Assembly (NCBI GenBank): GCA_039707655.1
Contig: CM077665.1
Coordinates: 294,008,205 to 294,072,204 of the forward strand
Origin: Elymus sibiricus
Lineage: Eukaryota; Streptophyta; Magnoliopsida; Poales; Poaceae
Direction: 5' to 3'
Length of the DNA stretch: 64,000 nt
A model generated the notes under the pieces. The model saw nothing but the letters and a program-made list of their open reading frames with translations, was not told where the DNA came from and did not search any database. Below, in pieces: positions 9,269 to 20,216 of this stretch (position 1 is the first letter of the stretch; each line of letters starts with the position of its first letter). The position numbers were made by a program, and so were the translations under genes.

Positions 9269-10717
9269 CGATACGTCTCCGTCGTATCTATAATTTTTGA
9301 TTGTTTCATGCCAATATTCTACAACTTTCATATACTTTTGGCAACTTTTTATACTATTTTTGGGACTAACATATTGATCCAGTGCCCAGTGCCAGTTCCT
9401 GTTTGTTGCATGTTTTTTGTTTCGCAGAAAATCCATATCAAACGAAGTCCAAACGGGATAAAAACTTACGGAAATTTTTTTTGGAATATATGTGAATTTT
9501 GGGAAGTGGAATCAACAGAAGGCGGTGCCCGAGGGGGCCACAAGCCAGGGGGCGCGCCCTACCCCCCTGGGCGCGCCAGGCTGGCTTGTGGCCACCCCGT
9601 AAGGCGGTTGGTGCCCTTCTTTCGCCGCAAGAAAGCTAATATCCGGATAAAAATCGTGTTAAAATTTCAGCCCAATCGGAGTTACGGATCTCCGGGAATA
9701 TAATAAACGGTGAAAGGCCAGAATCTGAGAACGCGGAAACAGAAGGAAACAGAGAGAGAGATCCAATCTCGGAGGGGCTCCCGCCCCTCCGCCGCCATGG
9801 AGGCCAAGGACCAGAGGCGAAACCCTTCTCCCATCTAGGGGGGGCAATGAAGAAGAAGAAGTAGGGGGGCTCTCTCCCCCTCTCTCCCGGTGGCACCGGA
9901 ACGCTGTCGGGGCCATCATCGTGACGGCGATCTACTCCAACAACTCCGTCATCTTCACCAACACCTCCATCACCTTCCCCCATCTATCTACAGAGGTCCA
10001 CTCTCCCGCAACCCGTTGTACCCTCTACTTGAACATGGTGCTTTCTGCTTCATATTATTATCCAATGATGTGTTGCCATCCTATGGTGCTCTCCGTGTCG
10101 CGCAAGCGTGAGGGATCCCCGTTGTAGGATTTGCAATATGTTTATGATTCGCTTATGGTGGGTGGCGTGAGTGACAGAAGCACAGACCCAAGTAAGTAGG
10201 TTGTTTGCGTATGGGAATAAAGAGGACTTGATACCTTATAATGCTATGGTTGGGTTTTACCTTAATGATCTTTAGTAGTTGCGGATGCTTGCTAGAGTTC
10301 CAATCATAAGTGCATATGATCCAAGTAGAGAAAGTATGTTAGCTTATGCCTCTCCCTCATATAAAATTGCAATAATTATTACCGGTCTAGTTATCGATTG
10401 CCTAGGGACAATTCCGCAACTCCTACCACCACTTTTCCACACTCGTTAAACTAACTTAGTTGTTTATTTATCTAAGCAGCCCCTAGTTTTTATTTACGTG
10501 CTCTTTATTATCTTGCAAACCTATCCTATCACACCTACAAAGTACTTCTAGTTTCATACTTGTTCTAGGTAAAGTGAACGTTAAGCGTGCGTAGAGTTGT
10601 ATCGGTGGTCGATAGAACTTGAGGGAATATTTGTTCTACCTTTAGCTCCTCGTTGGGTTCGATACTCTTACTTATCGAGAAAGGCTACAACTGATCCCCT
10701 ATACTTGTGGGTTATCA
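9269..10717 (+). repeat. E1 3' LTR
   Basis: 1449 bp, nearly the same as the 5' LTR. It begins CGATACG, so the usual TG start has mutated to CG. It lacks about 89 bp that the 5' LTR has between two copies of TCCTATG (4256-4262 and 4345-4351). The solo LTR at 42198-43722 keeps this segment, so the loss is secondary. Confidence 0.92.
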
Positions 10718-11358
10718 CTGGAGGAGTCGTAGTCGCTGTCGCTCGAGCTCTCCGCGCAGCACTCTAGGCAGACGCCGGAAACCCCAAAGATCTTCATGAA
10801 GAGGGTGGCAGAGCCGTCGAACATGAAGTGGAGGAGATGCCCGGGTCCAAGACCATGGGAGTGGGCGAACGACTTCCACCCTCGTGTCAAGAACATGGCG
10901 CTTGCGGCGGAGAGATCGATGCCCACCCAGGCGGGCCCGTTCCAGCAACCATCTGCCCGGAGCCACAGACCTCGGGGTCGGCTGCTTTCCATGGCCAATG
11001 CGAAGGGGTTGAGGAAGCGAAGCTAGCTCCGTTGCCGCCGGGGTAGCGCCACGACGAACTCTTACACCTCCTCCTCCGCATGGATCCCCGCATGGGGCCG
11101 CAGGAGGGGTGCACCACTACGACCGCCGTTGTTCGACGGAGCCGTTCCTACATGGCCCCGGGATGCCATCCTTCCGTGGCCTCCGAATGTCGTCCTTCCA
11201 TGGAAACTAGAGCCATCCCCCACTGCCGCACCACGATGTGCATCGGGCTCTGGGAATTCCCCTCGCGACGGCACTGGACCCACGACCGTGATCGCGACCC
11301 CTCGCCATCTCGAGAATGGTGTGATGAAGGATATGGCGGAAGAAGGGAGGTGAGGCAC
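10718..11358 (-). pseudogene. B3-like DNA-binding protein pseudogene, 5' segment
   Basis: Minus-strand reading from an ATG at 11358 down to the E1 junction. The region 10998-10740 encodes WLRADGCWNG, GWKSFAHSHGLGPGHLLHF and a following LFMKIFGVSG strand, which resemble the C-terminal half of a plant B3 domain (the GW...F...L..G..L.F pattern); an acidic Ser/Asp run follows. Two in-frame stops (about 11064 and 11024) precede the B3-like part, so the gene was or became inactive. The rest of the tail lies at 3385-3443, beyond E1. B3 proteins are plant transcription factors, but only part of the domain is recognisable here, so the family call is moderate. Confidence 0.55.
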
Positions 11359-11417
11359 TGGTTGATGAACTAGAGCAGGAGAGCACGAATGAGCAGCGCT
11401 ACGCCTCGACCCCCCCC

Positions 11418-11427
11418 CTCTTTATAG
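11418..11427 (-). promoter_or_regulatory. TATA-box-like motif of the B3-like pseudogene
   Basis: CTATAAAGAG on the minus strand, about 60 bp upstream of the ATG at 11358. E2 inserted 51 bp further upstream and cut the promoter off from its distal part. Confidence 0.45.
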
Positions 11428-11478
11428 GGATGAGGAAGAGGAGGGGCTGGCTCTTCGCTACCCGGAGCGAGCGCGCAC

Positions 11479-13127
11479 TGATGTCTACTACACAACTTGT
11501 TCTTGTGGACTCGTGTTGGGCCTCCAAGCGCAGAGTTTTGTAGGACAGTAGCAAATTTCCCTCAAGTGGATGACCAAAGGTTTATCAATCCATGGGAGGA
11601 ATAGGATGAAGATGGTCTCTCTCAAACAACCCTGTAACCAAATAATAAAAAGTCTCTTGTGTCCCCAACACACCAAATACAATGGTAAATTGTATAGGTG
11701 CACTAGTTCGGCGAAGAGATGGTGATACAAGTGTAGTAATGATAGTAGATATTGATTTTTGTAATAGTAACAACAAAAAACAGCAAGGTAGCAAGTAACA
11801 AAAGTGAGCAAAAACGGTATTGCAATGCTTGAAAACAAGGCATAGGGTTCGTACTTTCGCAAGTGCAATCTCTCAACAATGCTAATATAATTGGATCACA
11901 TAACCATCACTCAACGTGCAACGAAGAATCACTCCAAAGTTCTTATCTAGCGGAGAACATAAGACGAAATTGTTTGTAGGGTATGAAACTACCTTTCCGA
12001 TCCGACCTATCCAAGAGTTCGTACTAAAATAACACCAAGTTATCCTTTCTGATCGATCTATCAAAGAGTTCGTACTAAAATAACACCATATGATACGCAT
12101 CAACCAACTCTAATGTCACCTAGATACTGCAATGATACCACAAGTATCCATGAGTTAATTATATGATACGCATCAAACAATTTCAGATTCATAATACTCA
12201 ATCCAACACAAAGAACCTCAAAGAGTGCCCCAAGATTTCTATTGGAGAACGTGGTATGAAAACGTGCAATCAACCCCTATGCATAGATCCCCTAGGTCAC
12301 CGGAATCCGCAAGTTGATGCCTCAACATATATCAAGTGAATCAATAGAATACCCCAATGTCACTATGGGTATCCCACGCAAGACGTACATCAAGTGTTCT
12401 CAAACCATAATATTCAATCCAACATAACGAGATCTCAAAGGTAAAGATTCAATTCATCACAACAAGGTAGCAAGGGAATAACATCATATGATCCAACTAT
12501 ATTAATAAAGCCTGTGATACATCAAGATCGTGACATCTCAAGAACACGAGAAAGAGAGAGAGAGATTGAACACATAGCTACTGGTACAAACCGTCAGCCC
12601 CGAGGGTGGACTACTCCCTCCTCGTCATGGCCTCCGCCGGGATGACGAAGATGGCTACCGGAGATGATCTACCCTCTCCGGCAGGGTACTGGAATGCTCC
12701 AGATTGGTTTTTCGTCGATACAGAGAGTTGCGGCGGAGGATCTTCTGATCTAGGGTTATTTCTGGGAGTTTCTGAATATATAGGATTTTTGGGCGTCGGT
12801 TTCACGCGAAGATGGGCCACGAGGGGCCCACAAGACACCAGGGCCCGCCAGAGGGGGCTGGCGCGCCCTGGTGGGTTGTGGCCACCTCGTGGATCTTCTG
12901 GCCCTCCCACGAAGCTTCTAGTGCCTCTTTCGTTCCAAAAAATCGTCAAAAAGTTTCGTTGCATTTGGAGAACTTTTATTTCTGCACAAAAAACAACACC
13001 ACGGTAGTTCTGCTGAAAACAGCGTCAGTCCGGGTTAGTTCCATGCAAATCATACCAAAACCATATAAAATTGTTGTAAATATGGCATGAATACTTCATA
13101 AATTATAGATACGTTGGAGTCGTATCA
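11479..13127 (-). repeat. E2 3' LTR
   Basis: 1649 bp. On the minus strand it runs from TGATACGACTCCAACGTATC to GTAGACATCA. It keeps two segments missing in the other LTR, at about 12585-12655 and about 12845-12895; the latter is half of the GC-rich hairpin (12825-12883). Confidence 0.9.
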
Positions 13128-13165
13128 GCATCCCCAAGCTTAATTCCTACTCATCCTCGAGTAGG
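13128..13165 (-). other. E2 polypurine tract and AGGA stem-loop
   Basis: Reading on the minus strand, CCTACTCG-AGGA-TGAGTAGG (13146-13165) forms an 8-bp stem with one G-T pair. It is followed by AAGCTTGGGGATGC (13128-13141), next to the LTR. Confidence 0.8.
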
Positions 13166-14426
13166 TAAATGATAAAAGAAAATAATTTATGAAGTGTGAA
13201 TGCTAGCATAGTGCATAAGTTTGATCAATGATAATTTCAACCACTTTTCCTAGCATCATAACAGCAACTCTTTCTCATAAAACTCATCATGATAAAGTAG
13301 CAACCAATTCACATGTTATGGTTCAAATAATGAATTCTCTTGAAACTTAACAACCTATGTTCTTAGTCACCAAACAATTGCAATTCAACTTATTCTCAAC
13401 AAAGTCTAAGTAAGAGCTCCACATACTCAATCTTCATATAGTCTTCTATGATTGATAGTACTCAAAGCATATTTTTAGAACAAATGGCATCCATCAAACA
13501 CAGAGAAAGATAGGGGCTTAATGTTTCGCCTCCCAACTCATTTATCATAGAGATAATTGTCAACAATAATAAGTCATGATCAAATATATTTGACTGGCCA
13601 TATGTGCCTAGATCTTTCCCCACCACATTATGCTTGCCAACTAGAGAATAATTGAGGTTGAAATGAGAATGCATACTATTGACTCTTGCATAAAAGTAAA
13701 TACTGAAACGTAAAAGATAGGCCCTTCGCAGAGGGAAGCAGAGGTTGTCATGCGCTTTTTAGTTTTGTATGCACAATCCCTTAATGCAAAATAACATCAT
13801 GTTATATTTCCCCTTATGATAGCAACCTTTATTATGCAGTCCGTCGCTTTTATTACTTTGCCATCACAAGTTCGTACAACGCTCAATTTTCTCTTACACT
13901 AAATGATCAAACACATTTAGAAGCAATTTTTATTGCCTTTTTGCACCGATGACAACTTACTTAAAGGATCTTATTCAATCCATAGGTAGGTATGGTGGAA
14001 ACTCATGGCAAGAAAATAGGTTTAAGGGTTTTTGGATGCACAAGTAGTATCTCTACTTAGTACAATTTTTTGGCTAGCAAAAGATCCTAAGCAAACACCA
14101 CATGTTGGAGGATCCACAACAATATAACTTCTATGCAAATATACACAACCATACCTCATTACGTTGTATTCCTTGTCCAACTTCAACTAATTTGATCAAG
14201 TTTGAAAATAATTAATGGGTATTCACAATCATAGAAGATGTCCAAGATAATATATTTGTATGTGAAAGTTCTCTTCCTTATACTAATCATTCACGAATTG
14301 CTTGTATGACCAATATTGTGATTGTCAAGCTTCAAAAGATTTCACTTTCTAAACCTAATGTGAATCTACTACTAGGCATGATATGAACATAAAATTTCAA
14401 CTTCATGGTATTCAATTCATTCAACA

Positions 14427-14464
14427 ATTTACTCATAGGATATAAGTGAAGCACAAGAGTAAAT
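14427..14464 (-). repeat. Stem-loop unit with TGCTTCACTTATATC core (E2)
   Basis: ATTTACTC (14427-14434) pairs perfectly with GAGTAAAT (14457-14464) over 8 bp, around the same core as the E1 and tandem-element arrays. A second, decayed copy lies at about 14470-14502. Confidence 0.7.
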
Positions 14465-16077
14465 GACAAGCTACTCCAAAAAGATATAAGTGAAGATCAA
14501 GCGGGTTGTTAAGTAAATGGGTAGCCATTTGAGAACTCTCTCTCATCTAAAAACTTTCAGATCTAAGTATTTTATTAAAACAGCAAGCAAAACAAAATAA
14601 AATGACATTCCAAGAATAGCACACATCATGTGAAGAAGCAAAAACTTAGGCTCAACCGCTACTAACCGATAATTGTTGATGAAGAAAGGTGGGATGCCTA
14701 CCGGGGCATCCCTAAGCTTAGATACTTGAGACTTCCTGAAAAATTATCTTGGTATGCCTTGGTCATCCCCAAGCTTGAGCTTTTGTGTCTCTTTAATTCA
14801 TTTTATATCACGGTTTCCCTAAATCTTAAAAACTTCATCCACAAAAACTCGAAAAGAACTCGTGAGATAGGTTAGTACATATAAGAATAAGTCCACACTT
14901 CTTATACTGCCAAGACAAGTTGCACAATAATTTCCAAACATCATCTACTGTTTACTATCGTTTCCACAATTTATATCTATCAATATAGGCTATGGAAACT
15001 ATAGGATAAGTAGATAACAAAACTATGACAGCAATCTGTCCAAACAGAACAGTCTGTAGCAATCTATTAAACCAGTGTACTTCGGTAACTCAAAAAATTA
15101 TGAAAATTTAGGACATGATAAATAATTTATATGAAAACACTGTGTAAAAATTTCAGAAACTTTCCACGTTCTAGTAAAATATGAAAGTTCAAACACTACA
15201 GAGCAACTTTCTGTTTTTACACAGCACACATCAAACATGCAATGCAAGCATCCTAAGGAAATTCTTGGAACTTTTTATTGAAAAACAAGATTATAAATAA
15301 TACCTAAAAGAAAATAACAAAATATAATGACGCTTCAAGAAAAACTCATATTATGTGATTAATAAAAATATAGCTCCAAGTAGGATATACCGATAGTGCT
15401 GAAGACGAAAGAGCGGATGCCTTCCGGGGCATCCCCAAGCTTAGTCGCTTGAGTCTTCCTTGGATATTACCTTGGGGGTGCCTTGGGAATCCCCAAGCTT
15501 AGGTTCTTTTCACTCCTTATTCTCCTCATATCGGTATCTCACCAAAAACTTGAAAACTTCAATCACAAAAAACTTAACGGAACTTCGTGAGAAGGGTTAG
15601 TATAATAAATAAAGATAATTCACTTAGGTACTATAAGGACAAGATTCATAATTGTTCTCACATAGTACCTACTGTATTATACCATTCACATAATTTATAT
15701 CACTGAATATGAGCTATGGGAACACAAAAACAAGCAAATTATGCATGCAAAACAGAATCTGTCAAAAACAGAACAATCGGTAAAGATTTGTAGTATAACC
15801 ATACTTCCGTGTCTCTAAAAATTCTGAAAAATTAGGACGACCTGAAGAATTTGTATATCAACACTGTGTAAAAAATTTAGATCATTATCACACTCCAGTA
15901 AAAAAATTAAAATTCCTGTACTGGAGTCAAAAGTTTCTGTTTCGGTTCAGCATCAATTCTACTCATCTTGTGAGTCATCCCAAAGGCTTTACTTGGAACT
16001 TTATTGAAATAAAAGACACAAAACATGATTAACACAGTAGATTAATCATGTGAACACTCAAAAACAGAAAGTAAAAG

Positions 16078-16097
16078 TGTTGGGTTGTCTCCCAACA
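16078..16097 (-). other. Hairpin just after the E2 ORF stop
   Basis: On the minus strand TGTTGGG, loop AGACAA, CCCAACA: a perfect 7-bp stem 22 nt after the stop codon. The counterparts are 24243-24258 and 33551-33566 (TTGGG, loop AGGCAA, CCCAA). Confidence 0.7.
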
Positions 16098-16118
16098 AGC
16101 GCTTTTCTTTAAAGCCTT

Positions 16119-16852
16119 TTAGCTAGGCATGATGATTTCAATGATGCTCACATAAAAAGTAGTAATTGAAACATGCAAGAGAGCATCATGAATCTCATGA
16201 CAAGCACATTTAAGTCTAACCCACTTCCTATGCATAGGGATTTTGTGAGCAAACAATTTATGGGAACAAGAATCAACTAGCATAGGAAGGCAAAACAAGC
16301 ATAACTTCAAAACTTTGAACACATAGAGAGGAAACTTGATATTATTGCAATTTCTACAAGCATATGTTCCTCCCTCATAATAATTTTCAGTAGCATCATG
16401 AAAGAATTTCACAGTATAACTATCACATAAAGAATTCGTTTCATGATCTACAAGCGTAGAAAATTTATTACTCTCCACATAAGCAATTTTCTTCTCATTC
16501 ATTGTAGTGGGAGCAAACTCAACAAAATAACTATCATGCGACACTTGATTGACATAACCACATTCAATATTAAAATCATGATGACAAGTTTCATGGTTAC
16601 TATCACTCTTTATAGCATACATGTCATCATCATAATCATCATAGATAGGAGGCATGCCATCATCATAATAAATTTGCTCATCAAAACTTGGGGGGCTAAA
16701 TCATCTTCATCAAACATAGCATCCCCAAGCTTGTGGCTTTGCATATCATTAGCATCATGGATATTCAGCGAATTCATACTAGCAACATTGTAATCATGCT
16801 CATCATTCAAGGAATTCTCATTAAGTATTTTTATAATTTCTTCCTCTACCAA
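16119..16852 (-). pseudogene. Unknown ORF of E2 (frameshifted)
   Basis: Two overlapping minus-strand frames make one homologue of the ORF at 24282-25169. The upstream part (16852 to about 16690) has LNIHDANDMQSHKLGDAMF. After a one-base slip near 16690 the second frame runs to the stop at 16119 with NYYEGGTYACRNCNNIKF, a hydrophobic stretch, and IPMHRKWVRLKC. The N-terminal part present in the tandem element is not cleanly readable upstream. No known enzyme domain is seen. The hydrophobic segment before the basic PMHRK module could be membrane-associated, but this is only a guess. Confidence 0.65.
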
Positions 16853-17025
16853 TTGAGCACAATTTTCTGAATCCTTGTTTTCACGAAAGACATTCTAAAG
16901 ACGATACAAAGATGCAACCTAAACTCCATTTTTTGTAGTTTTCTTTTATAAAACCAAACTAGTGATAAACAAGAAACTAAAAGATTTAATTGGAAGATAT
17001 AAATATATACCATCAAGCACTCACC

Positions 17026-17043
17026 TCCCCGGCAACGGCGCCA
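17026..17043 (-). other. E2 primer binding site
   Basis: On the minus strand TGGCGCCGTTGCCGGGGA, 10 nt after the LTR end (spacer AGCTCTTTTC). It is the same tRNA-Asp-like site as in E1. Confidence 0.85.
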
Positions 17044-17053
17044 GAAAAGAGCT

Positions 17054-18588
17054 TGATGTCTACTACACAACTTGTTCTTGTAGACTCGTGTTGGGCCTCC
17101 AAGCGCAGAGTTTTGTTGGACAGTAGCAACTTTCCCTCAAGTGGATGACCTAAGATTTATCAATCCGTGGGAGGCGTAGGATGAAGATGGTCTCTCTCAA
17201 ACAACCCCGCAACCAAATAATAAAAAGTCTCTTGTGTCCCCAACACACCAAATACAATGGTAAATTGTATAGGTGCACTAGTTTGGCAAAGAGATGGTGA
17301 TACAAGTGTAGTAATGATAGTAGATATTGATTTTTGTAATAGTAAGAACAAAAAACAACAAGGTAGCAAGTAACAAAAGTGAGCAAAAACGGTATTGCAA
17401 TGCTTTTTCCAAGGCCTAGGGTCCGTACTTTCGCTAGTGCAATCTCTCAACAATGCTAATATAATTGGATCACATAACCATTCCTCAACGTGCAACGAAG
17501 AATCACTCCAAAGTTCTTCTCTAGCGGAGAACATAAGATGAAATTATTTGTAGGGTACGAAACCACCTTAAAGTTATCATTTACGATCGATCTATCCAAG
17601 AGTTCATACTAAAATAACACCAAGTTATCCTTTCCGATCGATCTATCAAAGAGGTCGTACTAAAATAACACCATATGATACGCATCAACCAACTCTAATG
17701 TCACCTAGATACTCCAATGATACCACAAGTATCCATGAATTAATTATACGATACGCATCAAACAATTTCAGATTCATAATACTCAATCCAACACAAAGAA
17801 CCTCAAAGAGTGCCCCAAGATTTCTATCGGAGAACGTGGTATGAAAACGTGCAATCAACCCCTATGCATAGATCCCCTAGGTCACCGGGATATGCAAGTT
17901 GATGCCTCAACATATATCAAGTGAATCAATAGAATAACACAATGTCACTACGGGTATCCCACGCAAGACGTACATCAAGTGTTCTCAAACCATAATATTC
18001 AATCCAACGTAACGAGATCTCAAAGGTAAAGATTCAATTCATCACAACAAGGTAGCAAGGGAATAACATCATATGATCCGACTATATTAACAAAGCTCGT
18101 GATACATCAAGATCATGACATCTCAAGAACACGAGAGAGAGAGAGAGAGATTGAACACATAGCTACGGCGGAGATGATCTACCCTCTCCGACAGGGTACT
18201 GGAACGCCTCCATATTGGTTTTTCATTGATACAGAAAGTTACGGTGGCAGAGCTTCTGATCTAGGGTTATTTCTGGGGGTTTCTGAATATATAGGATTTT
18301 TGGGCGTCGGTTTCACGCGAAGATGGGCCACGAGGGGCCCACAAGACACCAGACGACCCGGCCTTCCCACGAAGCTTCTAGTGCGTCTTTTGTTCCAAAA
18401 AAATCGTCAAAAAAATTCGTTGCATTTGGAGAACTTTTATTTCTGCACAAAAAACAACACCACGGTAGTTCTGCTGAAAGCAGCGTTAGTCCGGGTTACT
18501 TCCATGCAAATCATACCAAAACCATATAAAATTGTTGTAAATATGGCATGAATACTTCATAAATTATAGATACGTTGGAGACGTATCA
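17054..18588 (-). repeat. E2 5' LTR
   Basis: 1535 bp. Compared with the 3' LTR it has lost about 70 bp near 18165 and about 50 bp near 18352. The second loss removes one arm of the GC-rich hairpin. Confidence 0.9.
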
Positions 18589-18593
18589 CGCAC

Positions 18594-19044
18594 TGGCTCG
18601 TAGCCAGCGCCACCGACCACCCCTCCCAGCTAATACCAGGCCACGCATGTGACACGCGTCACGCAGGATACAGTCAAAGGAGGAAGACAGAGCAGAAGGG
18701 GCAGAGACACTCAAGCAACGCGGGGCAGTTTGGAGGCTGACTGTTCGATGCCAAGCACGCTGCTTGGGCGACCGCCTCTTTCCCCTAATGTCGAGCTTGT
18801 GTGAAAACGCGCGATGCAGGGGTCGCCTCTTCCAGTCCGAGGCGGCGCGGCTTTTCAGACACGTCCTTCCAAACACCGTCTTGCCCCGCTTCCCATGGCT
18901 TGCGTTCAATGGCGTCCTGTGAAGGAGCGGGGAAAATCATCATCATAAACACGGGTAATTGCGGCCGTGTGTGCCTGTGCACTGTTTTTGGGCCGAGCCC
19001 AACAAACGTCACGGACGCAAGTGTGGCCCAGGCCCGGGGGCTCC
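18594..19044 (+). other. GC-rich flank: distal B3-like promoter or gypsy 3' end
   Basis: This was originally contiguous with 11478, before E2 inserted. No gene is visible. It ends in GGCCCGGGGGCTCC, which looks like a polypurine tract directly before the gypsy LTR start, so at least its right end is probably gypsy internal sequence. The boundary with older flanking DNA could not be placed. Confidence 0.4.
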
Positions 19045-19881
19045 TGTCGGTGTACTAAAGAACGGGGCCATTAGTAGCCTGACTGGTGCACCAGACGACC
19101 GTGGCGTCAGGACCGGCAAGATCCTGTCGGGCTGGATCTGGATGCCAAGCCTCTTCATACAAGGGTTCGAGCAAACCGGCAAGCCCTCCTTGTCGAAGGG
19201 CTCGACTCCTAATGCACCCACCAAGGCCTCCGCCCGCCAAGCCATCGCTCCAAGTCGCCAGGTTGATTGTCTACATCGCCTAGGTGTCAAGTAGGCAGGC
19301 GGTTAGGTGGAGCTGGTCGGGGCGCGTGGCGACGCACCAGATTTACAACAGCTTTAATGACACTTGTCCTATGGCGTGGCGAAGGAATAAGAGGTAGCTG
19401 GACGAATGACACAGAAGGAGAGGCAATCCTTGCCGGGAGACGTCGCCAGCGCGCCACCTAACAACGCGTTTAATGCGCCTGTCCTAATCCGTCAGAGTTA
19501 GGTATTTCCCACTATCGTTGTTGCCAGCGGTTTTGGCAGAGGGATATACATTGTTTATCCTATGTAAAGAACATTTTAGCCATTGTGGTAGCCCTTGGAT
19601 TATAAAAGGTGGTCCATGGCTACCTTTAGAAAGTTTGACACTTCGTTCATTTTACACGCGTAGCGACGCTTCCTGTGCATCCTTGTCGGGCTGCGACGCT
19701 CCTGTACTGTGAACCCAATAATCCACAACCACACATGACATAGGGTATTACACACCAGCGGCCCGAACTTGTCTAAACCCTCGTGTGTGCATGGTCCGGT
19801 GATGCTCTTCACGCCAGAGGATCTCCCTTGCCGAACAACGAAAGGGGCCTTGCCGACCCCATAGATCGTCGTACCCCGACA
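19045..19881 (+). repeat. Gypsy LTR, 837 bp
   Basis: Runs from TGTCGGTGTACT to CCCCGACA, with inverted ends TGTCGG/CCGACA. A TATA-like TATAAAAGG lies at 19601-19609. Flanking 5-mers (GCTCC and GGGTT) do not match, so it is not a clean solo LTR. No internal region follows: 19882 runs into the truncated Athila-like LTR. Confidence 0.75.
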
Positions 19882-19886
19882 GGGTT

Positions 19887-20020
19887 TTCCCAGGTGTGGT
19901 TGAATTGACAACTCAACTTCTAAGGCCGATAAATATTCTTTGACTCCCCTTGTGTCAAATCAATAAATCGAAATACTACCCGCGAAGACTGTTGTGATCC
20001 CCTATACTTGTGGGTTATCA
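19887..20020 (+). repeat. Truncated 5' LTR of the Athila-like element
   Basis: Matches the last 134 bp or so of the 3' LTR (about 54801-54935), from CCCAGGTGTGGTTG to GGGTTATCA, with a small internal gap. The upstream 1.26 kb is gone and the gypsy LTR abuts directly. Confidence 0.88.
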
Positions 20021-20030
20021 AGACCTTTTT

Positions 20031-20047
20031 TGGCGCCGTTACCGGGG
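20031..20047 (+). other. Primer binding site of the Athila-like element
   Basis: TGGCGCCGTTACCGGGG, 10 nt after the LTR end, with the same AGACCTTTTT spacer as E1. Confidence 0.8.
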
Positions 20048-20095
20048 AGCATAGCTATATTTATTATGTTAACTTGAGGATATCCAATTGCTACT

Positions 20096-20216
20096 ATGAA
20101 GAATCTGAAAGATACTCGAACAAAGATCATCCACTCTTGCACAAGAGGAGCTAAGGAACTGCCATCTAGCTCTGCTTTTGACTCACCTACTATTTTGAAT
20201 CAGCTTGTTACACCAC
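20096..20216 (+). pseudogene. Gag start of the Athila-like element (5' segment)
   Basis: ATG at 20096 opens a frame of about 40 residues (MKNLKDTRTKIIHSC ...) that stops being gag at the insertion point. Removing the insertion and one copy of the ACCAC duplication joins it in frame to 47014 (reading Thr-Pro-Pro-Pro-Val-Asp), which confirms that both are one gag gene. Confidence 0.85.

Larger units (their letters stand above)
3444..10717 (+). mobile_element. E1: complete non-autonomous Athila-like LTR retrotransposon
   Basis: A full-length element of 7274 bp with two LTRs (3444-4983 and 9269-10717), flanked by the 5-bp duplication CTGGA. Internal order: primer site 4995-5012, one ORF (5108-6451), a 2.8-kb structured non-coding tail, AGGA stem-loop 9231-9250 and polypurine tract 9255-9268. 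There is no protease, reverse transcriptase, RNase H or integrase, so it must be copied by another element's enzymes. It interrupts the last part of a B3-like pseudogene. LTR ends and primer site match those of the Athila-like element at 19887-54935, which suggests shared machinery. Confidence 0.93.
13166..16118 (-). other. E2 non-coding tail
   Basis: About 3 kb without a gene. It holds CCCTCTGCGAAGGGCCTATC (13716-13735), a block near 13980-14050 shared with the Athila-like tail, a 31-nt-type stem-loop (14427-14464), hairpins on the polypurine core (about 14690-14720 and 15415-15442), a TCTGT/ACAGA stem-loop (15035-15048) and the hairpin after the ORF stop (16078-16097). Confidence 0.6.
11479..18588 (-). 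mobile_element. E2: complete non-autonomous LTR retrotransposon
   Basis: A 7110-bp element on the minus strand with LTRs 17054-18588 (5') and 11479-13127 (3'), flanked by CGCAC (11474-11478 and 18589-18593). The internal 3.9 kb has a primer site (17026-17043), a degenerate ORF of the same family as in the tandem element, and a long tail with hairpins. No polymerase genes are present. It lies just upstream of the B3-like pseudogene promoter. Confidence 0.92.

Noticed and set aside
12606..13007. Frames in E2 LTRs (also 18099-18551)
   Set aside because: LTR sequence. The two LTR copies differ by deletions that change the frame.
19045..19881. Clean solo LTR of gypsy
   Set aside because: The flanking 5-mers do not match and a polypurine-like tract precedes it, so it is more likely the 3' LTR of a truncated element.
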